64,000 bases of DNA from Gp1-AA145 sp963757135 (GTDB taxonomy: Bacteria > Acidobacteriota > Terriglobia > Terriglobales > Acidobacteriaceae). This document shows, in pieces, positions 25,290 through 33,193 of this stretch. A program made the translations under genes and the position numbers. The notes beneath the pieces are model-generated. The model worked only from the letters and a program-made list of their open reading frames with translations. It searched no databases and had not been told where the DNA came from. Location: the NCBI GenBank assembly GCA_963757135.1, contig CAVWQE010000002.1, positions 140,175 through 204,174 of the forward strand, given 5' to 3'. How positions within the stretch are numbered: position 1 is the stretch's first letter; the number at the start of each line of letters is the position of its first letter.

Positions 25290-25496
25290 CTAGTAGCCGA
25301 TCGTCACTCTCCTGGGGACCGAGACCGCGCCCTCGTCGGGAGTTTCCTCGCCGACCACCATCCGGAATAGCGTTGTCTTGCCCGCACCGTTGGGACCGAC
25401 CAGTCCGACTTTTTCACCGGGATTCAACTGAAACGAAGCATCCACGAAGAGCAACTGCTTGCCATACTGCTTATTGATGTTCGAGAAGGAGATCAT
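25290..25496 (-). pseudogene. Truncated ABC-F ATPase remnant
   Basis: The 68-residue reading frame begins like an ABC-F protein (ISFSNINKQYGKQLLFVDAS) and includes Walker A GPNGAGKTTLFRM and the following EETPDEGAVSVPRRVTIGY. A stop codon falls where intact ABC-F proteins continue toward the Q-loop; the signature motif, Walker B and the second ATPase domain are absent, and the downstream sequence shows no homology. It is a remnant, roughly one eighth of a normal 500-600 residue gene. Confidence 0.85.
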
Positions 25497-25589
25497 TTTG
25501 GAGGAGCAACTCGCGGCACGCTGCTTCTTCCAGTGTAGCTTGGCTGGAAATTAGCCGGGCTGGTCCATCTTGTTCTCGCCACTCTAGTC

Positions 25590-25735
25590 CTTTAGGGTTT
25601 CTCTGTAGCATTTCCTCTGTGAGACTCTGTGTTCTCTGTGGTAAAGACTTTTGTCGCTTAGCCAGAAAATACAAACCTTTAACCACAGAGGGCACTGAGT
25701 TGCACAGAGGGAATCCCACAGAGGAAATCTTGAAA
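25590..25735. repeat. Low-complexity inverted repeat (CTCTGTG/CACAGAG word)
   Basis: The left arm (25590-25650) is built of words like TTTCTCTGTAGC and CTCTGTGTTCTCTGTGGT. The right arm (25673-25735) has ACCACAGAGGGCACTGAG and CACAGAGG repeats, their complement. It fills most of the 309-bp gap between the ABC-F remnant and the arsR-like gene; apart from it I see only GATAAT at 25790-25795 as a possible -10 element close to the GTG start of that gene. Confidence 0.8.
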
Positions 25736-25805
25736 ATCTGGGGACAGACGAGACGGGCTGACCGCAGAAATTCACACTTGACATTGACAGATAATTCACT
25801 ACCAT

Positions 25806-26159
25806 GTGGTTGTGGATAAATTAGGTACAACGTTTGCCGCTTTGTCTGATCCAACCCGGCGGGCAATGATCGAACGACTCTCACATGGGCCCGCCTCTGT
25901 GCATGGATTGACGGAACCGTTTGCACTCTCGCAGCAGATGATTTCAAAACATATTGCCTACCTGGTGCGGGCGCGGATTGTGATCAAGACGAAGCGCGGA
26001 CGAGAGAGTGTGTGCACGCTTAGGCCAGCGGCGATCAAGACAGTCAGCGACTGGGCTATCAGCTATCGCCGGTTCTGGGAAGAGAGTTTTGACAAGCTGG
26101 ATGCAGTTGTGAATCAAATGAAAAAAACGGAGATCAGAGATGACAAAAAACACGGTTAA
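25806..26159 (+). CDS. ArsR-family winged-helix transcriptional regulator
   Basis: The 117-residue protein has the ArsR fold: FAALSDPTRRAMIERLSHGPASVHGLTEPFALSQQMISKHIAYLVRARIV with the recognition helix SQQMISKHI. No metal-binding ELCVCDL motif is present, so it is the type that controls SRPBCC genes rather than a metal sensor. It starts at GTG 25806 (or 25812), with almost no 5' leader after a GATAAT at 25790. Its 3' end overlaps the SRPBCC gene by 20 bases, so the two form an operon. Confidence 0.88.
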   Translation: MVVDKLGTTFAALSDPTRRAMIERLSHGPASVHGLTEPFALSQQMISKHIAYLVRARIVIKTKRGRESVCTLRPAAIKTVSDWAISYRRFWEESFDKLDAVVNQMKKTEIRDDKKHG

Positions 26160-26649
26160 CGAGATCGAGCGGATGGTTGTCACAAGAGTTTTTAATGCCC
26201 AACGCGAATTGGTTTGGAAGGCGTGGACAGACCCGAAATACGTGATGCAATGGTGGGGACCGAAGGGCTTTACTGCGCCGGTTTGTCAGATGGATTTTCG
26301 CGTTGGAGGAAAATCTCTCCTCTGCATGAGAACGCCGGATGGGCAGGAGTGCTGGAATGCGGTTGAATACCACGAGATTGTTCCCCAAGAAAAGATCGTT
26401 TCCTCCATGTACTTTTCCGACCCGCAGGGAAACAAGGTTGAGCCTGCAGAATTAGGAATAGAACATGAGGCCATAGACGGTGCGTACGACGTGACCATCT
26501 TTGAGGATCTCGGAAACGGCCAGACGAAACTCACCTTCATCGGAAATGAACCCATGGAGAGCGCGAAAAATAGCGGTCAAATGGAGGGCTGGAACCAGAT
26601 ACTCGATAAAGTTGCCGCAGTGGTTACGAAGCTAGCGCAGGCGAAATAA
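26140..26649 (+). CDS. SRPBCC (AHSA1-like) domain protein
   Basis: The 169-residue protein is of the Bet v 1/AHSA1 type: VTRVFNAQRELVWKAWTDPKYVMQWWGP, then CQMDFRVGGKSLLCMRTPDG, EYHEIVPQEKIVSS, and a C-terminal helix EGWNQILDKVAAVVTKL. The fold forms a hydrophobic ligand cavity. It overlaps and is co-transcribed with the ArsR-type regulator, a recurrent pair whose ligand is not known. A terminator hairpin lies 100 bases downstream. Confidence 0.88.
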   Translation: MTKNTVNEIERMVVTRVFNAQRELVWKAWTDPKYVMQWWGPKGFTAPVCQMDFRVGGKSLLCMRTPDGQECWNAVEYHEIVPQEKIVSSMYFSDPQGNKVEPAELGIEHEAIDGAYDVTIFEDLGNGQTKLTFIGNEPMESAKNSGQMEGWNQILDKVAAVVTKLAQAK

Positions 26650-26748
26650 GAAGTTGGAGTTTTGATGATTGTCATGCGCGAGATCTGAACGTGAACCAAC
26701 GCGGGTCCGTTCCGGAAACCTAAGGGTGGGCGGGCGGAGGCTCAAAAG

Positions 26749-26772
26749 ACCGGGGACCTGTCCCCGGTTTTC
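26749..26772 (+). terminator. Hairpin after the ArsR-SRPBCC operon
   Basis: A perfect 9-bp stem, ACCGGGGAC (26749-26757) and GTCCCCGGT (26760-26768), with a 2-base loop, runs into TTTCC. It could serve the plus-strand operon; the same hairpin could also end the minus-strand pseudogene if A-rich sequence on the other side is used. Confidence 0.55.
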
Positions 26773-26829
26773 CTCGCTCCCTACGATCGCTTCATCCAGG
26801 ACCGAACGGCCCTGCATTTCCCCGACAGT

Positions 26830-27299
26830 CTATTGCTTCTCGTAGATGTAAATCTCTTTGTGATCGTCTGCGTCGTGAGTGAGAGTTCGACCTTCAGCCG
26901 TCACTGTCCATGTATCGATGACAGGCTTAAGTCCCGTGACAACGACAGTGGCGTTAGGGATTTTTATATCCAGCGTGGACTCGATGACAAGCACTGAGTC
27001 GTGCCAGCTCGCGCTCGAATTCAGTTGACCTGACGACATCTTCACCGAAACGCGTTTCTTCCCATCAGGCGTGTAGGTTTCCGTCGACTTCTTGCCGTCG
27101 GTTTTGTAATGGAAACAATTGCCGACTTCTTGTTTTCAATGACGATTGCCTGAGACTTGATCGTGCTGTCCTTGGGGAGCATGCTCTTTGCGACGTTGAG
27201 AACCCAAGTACCGGAGAAGTCGGGTGCTTCAGCAGCCGTTGCGAACACCGAGAACATCACAGCGATAAGCAGTGTAATTGTAATTAGAAACTGACGCAT
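26830..27299 (-). pseudogene. Frameshifted exported protein (unknown family)
   Basis: The N-terminal frame (27299-27042) encodes a signal peptide and PDFSGTWVLNVAKSMLPKDS, and continues to ENKKSAIV. The continuation FHYKTDGKKSTETYTPDGKK, then MSSGQLNSSASWHDSVLVIE to the stop at 26830 is in another frame. One base appears to be missing near 27110 (GTTTCCATTAC). Joined, the frames give about 155 residues of an exported beta-rich protein beginning with the PDFSGTW motif found in many acidobacterial secreted proteins. A sequencing error is the alternative. Confidence 0.8.
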
Positions 27300-27429
27300 G
27301 ACAGTCGCCTCTACTTTCGCCAGGGATTGTAATAGATTTCTCGCAGCAAATGGTCAGAGTTAGAATTTCATCGCGAAAGGCGGGCCAACCCGTCGGTTGT
27401 GGGCGTGGGATAAAATCACCACGAACGCC

Positions 27430-28119
27430 ATGCTCATCCTCAAAAAGCTGCCGCAGGGAACCATCTATCCACAGCTTACGCAGGCTCCAATCAGCACCTA
27501 CGCTGATTTTTTGAACTTTTTCCGTGGCGGTCACACTATTGACGACAATCTAGGGGCTACGGTTGTCGCAGCCACGCTGCAAGCCGCTATGTTAAAGGTA
27601 TCTGTCGCCAGCGGGTATCTCACAAAAACGAGGAGCATCGCGATACCTAATGAGTTCCTTGCGGATATTTTCCTGACGGCGTCGGGATCAGAACTCATTC
27701 AGACCACTGTGGATCGTAAGTTCTGCGAAATGGCGATCCAATTGTCAAAGAAAAGCATCGCCGAAAACGACGGCAAACTCCATCCCTGTGTTGGAGTGGT
27801 GGTCGTAAAAAATGGGAATGTTATAGCTACCGGCTTCCGTGGCGAAACAGGCAAGGGAGGGGATCACGGAGAATTCTGTGCGCTTAAGAAAGTCAACGTG
27901 GATGTAGATAACGTCGATCTGAGGGGTTGTACCGTTTACACAACGCTAGAACCATGCACGGAACGGAAAACGGGAAAAACGCCCTGCGCCAATCGTCTAA
28001 TCAACGGGAAGATCGCACGAGTTGTATATGGTCTGGCAGATAAGGATGAATCAGTGTATGGGCATCATGCCCTGGTCGAAGCCGGCATTGAAGTTTGGCT
28101 TTTCCCAAACGACTTGTAG
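27430..28119 (+). CDS. Cytidine/deoxycytidylate deaminase-like protein with unknown N-terminal domain
   Basis: The C-terminal deaminase domain has the zinc site His146-x-Glu148 in GDHGEFCALKK and Cys176 with Cys186 in EPCTERKTGKTPC, where the spacing between the cysteines is nine residues, as in a RibD/dCMP-like accessory subfamily. Its N-terminal 95 residues match nothing I know. The family member would deaminate a free or nucleotide-bound base. It lies at the left edge of the accessory region beside a degraded abortive-infection gene. A TTG at 27397 is an alternative start; no clear ribosome-binding site is visible for either. Confidence 0.78.
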   Translation: MLILKKLPQGTIYPQLTQAPISTYADFLNFFRGGHTIDDNLGATVVAATLQAAMLKVSVASGYLTKTRSIAIPNEFLADIFLTASGSELIQTTVDRKFCEMAIQLSKKSIAENDGKLHPCVGVVVVKNGNVIATGFRGETGKGGDHGEFCALKKVNVDVDNVDLRGCTVYTTLEPCTERKTGKTPCANRLINGKIARVVYGLADKDESVYGHHALVEAGIEVWLFPNDL

Positions 28120-28266
28120 TTCTAGCGGGTGGTCGGACGCTTGAGGAGATTGCTCTTAAGTGGCGTCAAATGGACGACCAGAAAGTCATCGTTGAGCGAC
28201 TGCAACGTCAAGGTTCGGGCAGCAGCCATCGACTTCTGAATCTTCTCTAAACACCGCTCCCATCAA

Positions 28267-29059
28267 TCATTCGTGACCTTGGTCGATAGCCCAGAGGAAG
28301 CGGATGACACTGGTTACATGTTGAAAGATCAGCAAGCTCTCATTGCGGTTAAGCACGGGGTTGTCGTGCGCGAGACTCTTGTTGTTTCTGACATCGTTGA
28401 AAAAGTCCAACACCGAGATGGATGACTTTAGGATGCGTTCGCTCATCGGCGACTCGATGAGATTGAGTTCCTTCAGTTTCTTCACATACTCGCCGTACAC
28501 GCTGTGAAGCGCCTTGTCTTTATCCACGGTGATTCCGTGCTTCTCGCATAGCGACCGGACAAACGCCATAGTGAACGTGTGAAGCCTGTCCAACCCAGAC
28601 TCCGGGTTGTTCTTGGAGATGCTATCCATGACACCGCTGGCGAGACGCTCGAATTCCTCACGCTGAGAGTACGGATATGACGGTGGTGTCAGCGACCGGG
28701 GCGGACTGCAAAAGCCTGTCTGCTACCTTCTGGCATTCGATCTTGAAAGCAGCACTGCGATGGACGCCGTACCTCACTTCACCGAAGCTCTGCGATTCCT
28801 CAGGTGGATCCGCATCCACGGAATCAATCAAATCCTTAAGCAGCTTCCCCACTATGTAGTCTGGCTGGTTGTCCCAGAAATGCCTAAGCCTACGACCCTT
28901 AGATCCCACCCCGCCGACTTCTGGATCGTCAATGTCCAATCCAGTGCTGTCGTGGACGAATTCCCTGAAGGTACGGTCTGAGAAACTAAGAACGTAACCA
29001 CCGCCCATTCCCAGAAACTCTTCGAGTTTGCGCTTCTCGCCGAACTTAAGTGGCGGCAT
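28267..29059 (-). pseudogene. Frameshifted abortive-infection (Abi_C-type) protein
   Basis: The first frame (29059-28658) encodes an N-terminal part with MPPLKFGEKRKLEEFLGMGG, VLSFSDRTFREFV and RRLRHFW, ending in VADTTVISVLSA. The second frame continues as SYPYSQREEFERLASGVMDSISKN and reaches the Abi_C signature VRNNKSLAHDNPVLNRNESL with FWAIDQGHE to the stop at 28267. One base is inserted or lost near 28678. Joined, the protein is about 264 residues, close to Abi_C proteins found beside defence genes. The function, if any, of the intact family is phage-related abortive infection. Confidence 0.78.
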
Positions 29060-29079
29060 CCTGACGAGAATTCTACGAG

Positions 29080-29119
29080 ATGCGGAAAGGGTTTACGAGA
29101 AAACCGCAATGGGACGAGC
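29080..29119 (+). pseudogene. Short remnant of the greB 5' end (copy 1)
   Basis: The 13-codon stretch encodes MRKGFTRKPQWDEP, matching the first 14 residues of GreB (start 32428), and the preceding CTACGAG is the same as before that gene. Beyond this point the sequence diverges. It begins immediately upstream of the Abi_C pseudogene start on the opposite strand. Confidence 0.7.
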
Positions 29120-29158
29120 CATCCATCTCCCCGTTTCCTCATTTACACTCTTCTAGCA

Positions 29159-29722
29159 ATGGGAAGACAGACACGTTTTCATATGCTCCCTGAGGACTGT
29201 CGCCGGTTCGTGCTTTTCTTGCAGCAGCGTGATCCGGTGATAGTCACAGAATGGTACTCCTCAGAGCTTGCCGAAATTCAAGAAGTAAACCGTCCTTGGG
29301 AAAGAGGGGGGCATTATTGTTTGTGGAATCAGGCGATCCTCCCTGCGTTGACACGGAAAGCTACCGGGAAATATTTCAATATCGACTTTTCGGCGCCTGT
29401 CATTGAATTCACCTATGAATCTCCCGTGCTCGAATCTTGGAACGGTCAACCCGCGCTTACGCAGGGTAGGATCTGGGCTAGTTTCGAAACCGAGAACAAG
29501 GCTTTTGAGAAGTGGTACAACGCTGTCGTCCGATGGATTCGCAAAAACTTTATTCGAGACCTCGCGGTGGGACACGATCGGGATTCAATCGGTCCTGCGG
29601 CATACGAATGGTTCAGAGCCGGCGGTTTGCTCCTTCCCAATTTTCGACCTCCGCTGACCGAGGCTTGGCTGGCTTGGGCCAGCGTTCAGAATCAACATCG
29701 AACCGATCCGGCGCACAACTAA
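29159..29722 (+). CDS. Hypothetical protein of an accessory region
   Basis: The 187-residue protein begins MGRQTRFHMLPEDCRRFVLFLQQRDPVIVTEWYS. Conserved-looking patches are GHYCLWNQAILPALTRK, YFNIDFSAPVIEFTYESP and a C-terminal GPAAYEWFRAGGLLLPNFRPP. There is no signal peptide, membrane helix or known catalytic pattern. It lies between copies 1 and 2 of the greB 5' end. I do not recognise a function; a role in cargo of an inserted segment is an inference from its place. Confidence 0.6.
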   Translation: MGRQTRFHMLPEDCRRFVLFLQQRDPVIVTEWYSSELAEIQEVNRPWERGGHYCLWNQAILPALTRKATGKYFNIDFSAPVIEFTYESPVLESWNGQPALTQGRIWASFETENKAFEKWYNAVVRWIRKNFIRDLAVGHDRDSIGPAAYEWFRAGGLLLPNFRPPLTEAWLAWASVQNQHRTDPAHN

Positions 29723-29744
29723 GCTCGATTGGAAAGACTACGAA

Positions 29745-29921
29745 ATGCGAAAAGGGTTTACCAGAAAACCACAACCGGACGAGCCCGCGACGCCAGTCAA
29801 GAACTACATCACGCCGAGCGGCCTCGAGCGCCTGAAAGATGAGCACCGGTTTCTGCTCACCAGGGAACGCCCGGCCGTGGTGGAAGTGGTGGCGTGGGCT
29901 GCCGGCAACGGCGATCGCGGT
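29745..29921 (+). pseudogene. Truncated copy of greB (5' end, copy 2)
   Basis: The first 58 codons match GreB at 32428 nearly exactly: RKGFTRKPQPDEPATPVK through VVAWAAGNGDR. Differences are few and mostly third-base. After GNGDR the sequence changes abruptly, losing the acidic tip residues and the whole remainder. The inverted repeat of the insertion sequence begins at 29935, so the break is at or next to the element edge. It also retains GGAAAGA upstream, as in the intact gene's 5' leader. Confidence 0.85.
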
Positions 29922-29949
29922 GTAACCGCCTTCCATGAGAAGGCCGGTC

Positions 29950-30208
29950 GGAGTCAAGTGGGTTCTATTGTTTTTTCATTGGACAAGGTTTTCTCCTGCC
30001 GAGTCGCCACTGTTGCCACCCTTCCATCCGCACTTTTCGTGAGCGCTTTGCGCCCGGTGCAAGTTGGGTGTTCTCGTTTCAGCCGGTGCTGCCACCTGTT
30101 TGGCGACCTCGGTTCCATCTCGAAGATGAAAGCTGGGCCAGGCGATTAACGCAGTCACCAGAACTCGGCGTTGGCTTTTTTGCTTTTCCTTCCTAAGAAG
30201 ACTTGGAT
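29950..30208 (-). ncRNA. Candidate bridge/seek RNA region of the IS110-family element
   Basis: A 259-base non-coding segment lies between the transposase stop codon and the left inverted repeat. IS110/IS1111 elements encode a structured RNA in the longer non-coding end that pairs with target and donor DNA. I cannot fold it here. The position is the only evidence. Confidence 0.35.
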
Positions 30209-31312
30209 CTATGCGGCTGCCGGCATTGCTCTTTGGTTGCTGTTGTGCAATGGTTCGTACACTTCTCCGCTCACCCAGAGATGATGCAGTAACACCGCCA
30301 GTTTTCGCGCCGTCGCAATGATGGCGCGTTTCTTCCCATTCTTTCCACCACGCTCAGCCAGCTTCACACCCCAGCGCCGCAGGTCGCAGTCGGGACCGAA
30401 TGGCCCCAGAATGTGCTGCGCGCCTTGCACCAGCAACGTGCGCAGGTACGGATCGCCTTCCTTGCTGATGTGCATCTGCGGCTCGCTCTGGCCGGAGTTT
30501 CTTCGTCCGGGCTGCAGTCCCAGGTAACAACCCACGTCGCGGCTCTTGCGGAAACGATGCGGATCTTCCAGCGTCAGCAAGAACGTCAGCGCAATCAGTG
30601 TGCCCACGCCCTTGATCTGCTTCAGCAGCGCCACCTGGGGATAGCTTTCCTGCGCCAGGCATTCGATCCGCTCGTTGTACTCGCGGATCTGTTCGCTCAC
30701 TGATTCGATTCCCGCCAGCAACGGTTGCAACGCTATTTGGAGTTCCGGACTCAGCCCCTCCGCTTTCTCGGGATTCATGTTCCGCACGTTGCATCCACGC
30801 AGCCGCTCCCCATAAGACTTAGCCAACCCGCGGGCCGTGTTCACCAGTGCCGTGCGCGCTCGCACCAGGCCAGCTCGTGCCCGGATCACGGTCAGATCGG
30901 CTTGCGCTTTCGCACTGCGATGCTTCACCGGACACAGCAACTGCGGGTCGATCCTCGCTAACCGAGCCAACGTCTGCGCATCCAAGCGATCATCCTTCTT
31001 CCGGCTCTCTCCAATCAGTCGGACATTGCGCGCATGCGCCACGATCACTTCATGTCCGAGTTCACTCAGCAGACGGCTGACCCACGGCGAATGCGTTCCC
31101 GTCTCCAGCGCGATGCGGCTGTGCGGCATAGCTCCGAATGCCGCTTGCAGAGCTTTCGGAGTGGTGGAGACTTTTTGTTCCATCACAATGCGTCCCGTTT
31201 CATCCAGTACGCAGTAGCAGCTGGAACGATCCCCCAGGTCCAGGCCGATGGTCAACTTCTGTTGAGAAAAATTTCTGATCTGCTTCGTCGCCGCGGTGCT
31301 AACCTTCTTCAT
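30209..31312 (-). CDS. IS110-family transposase
   Basis: The 367-residue DEDD recombinase has Asp25 in TIGLDLGDRSS, Glu70 in IALETGTHS, and Asp108/Asp111 in KKDDRLDAQTLARLA, then a coiled-coil linker and a C-terminal transposase-20 domain with LKQIKGVGTLIALTFLLTLEDPHRF and GLQPGRRNSGQSE, and the catalytic Ser region around QPGRRNSG. The ATG at 31312 has AAGGAG seven bases upstream, whereas the upstream frame lacks one. No frameshift is seen, so the element may be active. Its last residues are YEPLHNSNQRAMPAAA. Confidence 0.93.
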   Translation of the reverse strand: MKKVSTAATKQIRNFSQQKLTIGLDLGDRSSCYCVLDETGRIVMEQKVSTTPKALQAAFGAMPHSRIALETGTHSPWVSRLLSELGHEVIVAHARNVRLIGESRKKDDRLDAQTLARLARIDPQLLCPVKHRSAKAQADLTVIRARAGLVRARTALVNTARGLAKSYGERLRGCNVRNMNPEKAEGLSPELQIALQPLLAGIESVSEQIREYNERIECLAQESYPQVALLKQIKGVGTLIALTFLLTLEDPHRFRKSRDVGCYLGLQPGRRNSGQSEPQMHISKEGDPYLRTLLVQGAQHILGPFGPDCDLRRWGVKLAERGGKNGKKRAIIATARKLAVLLHHLWVSGEVYEPLHNSNQRAMPAAA

Positions 31313-31488
31313 TGCCGGTCTCCTTTTTATCTGTGCCTTGAGCACGTCGATAACTTGGGAGCGTACAGCATCCCGTCGGAGACCGGCCTTCTCATCCCAT
31401 CTGATGGCGCCAACTGACGCTACAATCTCTTTGCTGCGTCTGAAACTTATTTCGCCTCAGGACCGTAACTATTCCGTAGGAGGTTGAC

Positions 31489-31902
31489 ATGCATGACACA
31501 AAGGAGCGGTTGTCTCAATTGTGGCTCTTCGCGTTACTCAACTACCTGTATGCGGACGTGCTTGCCCTGTTCGATATTGTTGGCTCGCAAGATCCGGCCC
31601 CACATCTCCCACAATGGGCTCTACTGGGTTCAGCGGTCTTGATGGAAATACCCATCGCCATGATTCTGGCGTCTCGACTGCTTCCGTTTAGGGCGAACCG
31701 GCTGGCGAATATCATCGCGGGTGCCATTGAGACGTTAGCCGTCATTTCGATGCAATTCGTTTACCCTTTGGCCAGCGGTGCCTGGCACGAGCATATGTTT
31801 GCATCGTACATTTTCTTCGGGACGATCGAAACGGTATGCACCTCGGTCATCATCTGGCAGGCATGGACGTGGTCAAGGGTTGAGACTGTCCGCACGTCGT
31901 AA
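31489..31902 (+). CDS. Small membrane protein, DUF6326-like
   Basis: The 137-residue protein has four hydrophobic helices (about residues 9-30, 45-62, 70-95 and 105-125) and the motif LFALLNYLYADVLALFD typical of DUF6326 proteins. AGGAGG lies seven bases before the ATG. It immediately precedes a frameshifted DUF6632-like gene, a frequent arrangement of small acidobacterial membrane genes. The function is unknown. Confidence 0.75.
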   Translation: MHDTKERLSQLWLFALLNYLYADVLALFDIVGSQDPAPHLPQWALLGSAVLMEIPIAMILASRLLPFRANRLANIIAGAIETLAVISMQFVYPLASGAWHEHMFASYIFFGTIETVCTSVIIWQAWTWSRVETVRTS

Positions 31903-31925
31903 CTGGTCGCTCAAGTGAGGTCAAT

Positions 31926-32317
31926 GTGAAAAGAGAAAGCCTGACACAGGTCGTCCTGGTGATCGTGGGGCTGTTGAATCTGCCCCAAATTTATTTTCTA
32001 TATATGGATCTGCGGCATTCCAGCTGGCTTTTGGAGGGGAAGTGCGAGTGCGGACCGATGTTTCTGAGCTTTTTTATTCCGGTCGGGTCTTTCTACTCAT
32101 AGCCGCAAGGAGACCGTCTGAGCATCGCTCGATGATTGCTCTGGCAGCTTGGTGGAACATCTCCCATGGCTCTGTGATGGCTATTCAAACCGTGGAAGCG
32201 TGGATTCACGGCGTCCACCGGAACTTTGCTGATGTGATCGTAAACCTTGTGATCGGAGTTGTCCTGCTAGCGCTTCTGCCAGCAAAACGAGAGGCAGTCG
32301 CGCAAGGAGTTGCGTAA
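31926..32317 (+). pseudogene. Frameshifted DUF6632-like membrane protein
   Basis: From the GTG at 31926 the frame reads MKRESLTQVVLVIVGLLNLPQIYFLY down to MFLSFFIPVGSFYS and stops at 32102. The frame at 32084 onward reads VFLLIAARRPSEHRSMIALAAWWNISHGSVMAIQ, which is the C-terminal half of the same family (compare the gene at 651). One base is missing near 32080. The joined product would be about 130 residues. A sequencing error would restore it. Confidence 0.75.
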
Positions 32318-32427
32318 ACGAGCGCAGAAAACCCACACGATGAACGCGTATAACCTACAGTGTTTTCTACCGGCGTTGATCCGTGTTCATTGGGGCGGCC
32401 GCCGATTCGCCCTGGAAGGACTACGAG

Positions 32428-33057
32428 ATGCGGAAAGGCTTCACCAGAAAACCACAAGCGGACGAGCCCGCGACGCCCGTCAAGAACTACATCACGCCGA
32501 GCGGGCTCGAGCGCCTTAAAGATGAGCACCGGTTTCTGCTCACCAGGGAACGCCCGGCCGTGGTGGAGGTAGTGGCGTGGGCTGCCGGCAACGGCGATCG
32601 CAGTGAAAACGCCGACTATCAGTACGGCAAGCGGCGGCTGCGGCAGATCGATGGGCGGATTCGCTTTCTCACCAAGCGAATCGAAGCCGCGGAAGTGGTG
32701 GACCCGGAAGCTCCCAGAGCGCGGCAGGCAATAACAAAGACGGGGCAGGCAATAACAAAGACGAGGGCATTCTTCGGAGCCACCGTGCGCTATGCCAATG
32801 CCGCGGGAGCGGAGCGGGTGGTGAGCATCGTGGGCACCGACGAGATCGATCTCAACCGCAACCACATCAGTTGGGTGTCACCTCTGGGGCGCGCGTTGAT
32901 GAAGTCGGCAGCGGGTGACAGCGTAGTCCTTCAATTGCCGGACGGTACAGAATACCTGACCGTGCTGGAAGTGCGTTACCAGCGCATTTCTGTGGAACCG
33001 TTCCGTGAACCACCGGGAGCCGAGGCCTCGGCAAAGGGACTCCCTCGCCGACGCTAG
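32428..33057 (+). CDS. greB: Transcription elongation factor GreB-like
   Basis: The 209-residue protein has the N-terminal coiled coil with the acidic tip GNGDRSENADYQYGKRRLRQID (Asp57 and Glu60) and a C-terminal FKBP-like domain with FFGATVRYANAAG, VSIVGTDEIDL, ISWVSPLGRALMKSAAGDSV. It rescues backtracked RNA polymerase by stimulating transcript cleavage. It is longer than E. coli GreB (158) through the N-terminal MRKGFTRKPQADEP extension and a linker. In the linker QAITKT occurs twice from a 21-bp tandem duplication near 32735. GGAAGGA precedes the start. Two partial copies of its 5' end lie upstream. Confidence 0.9.
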   Translation: MRKGFTRKPQADEPATPVKNYITPSGLERLKDEHRFLLTRERPAVVEVVAWAAGNGDRSENADYQYGKRRLRQIDGRIRFLTKRIEAAEVVDPEAPRARQAITKTGQAITKTRAFFGATVRYANAAGAERVVSIVGTDEIDLNRNHISWVSPLGRALMKSAAGDSVVLQLPDGTEYLTVLEVRYQRISVEPFREPPGAEASAKGLPRRR

Positions 33058-33140
33058 TCCACCTGACGAAGAAGACGAAACGGCGCGAGGATTATCCCAG
33101 GACCGCGTGTTGATAGCGTGAACTCGGGAAGGCTTAAGCC

Positions 33141-33170
33141 GCAAAAGCAAAAGCCGCCCGGACAGGCGGC
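33141..33170 (-). terminator. Rho-independent terminator of the 75-residue gene
   Basis: GCCGCC (33153-33158) and GGCGGC (33165-33170) form a stem with a 6-base loop. On the minus strand it is followed by TTTTGCTTTTGC, the complement of 33141-33152. Confidence 0.65.
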
Positions 33171-33193
33171 CTCGGCACACGAAAGTTTCAACT

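Larger units (their letters stand above)
29935..31395 (-). mobile_element. IS110-family insertion sequence (IS1111-like)
   Basis: A DEDD-type transposase gene (30209-31312) is flanked by a 15-bp perfect inverted repeat, ATGAGAAGGCCGGTC at 29935-29949 and GACCGGCCTTCTCAT at 31381-31395, giving about 1.46 kb. IS1111-group elements have such short sub-terminal repeats, so the true ends may lie several bases outside. The longer non-coding part (29950-30208) is on the 3' side of the transposase gene and the shorter one (31313-31380) is on the 5' side, again as in the IS1111 group. Target duplication is not expected in this family. Confidence 0.8.

Noticed and set aside
27397..28119. Deaminase as RibD riboflavin enzyme
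   Set aside because: It lacks the reductase domain and has an unrelated N-terminal part; no other riboflavin genes are near.
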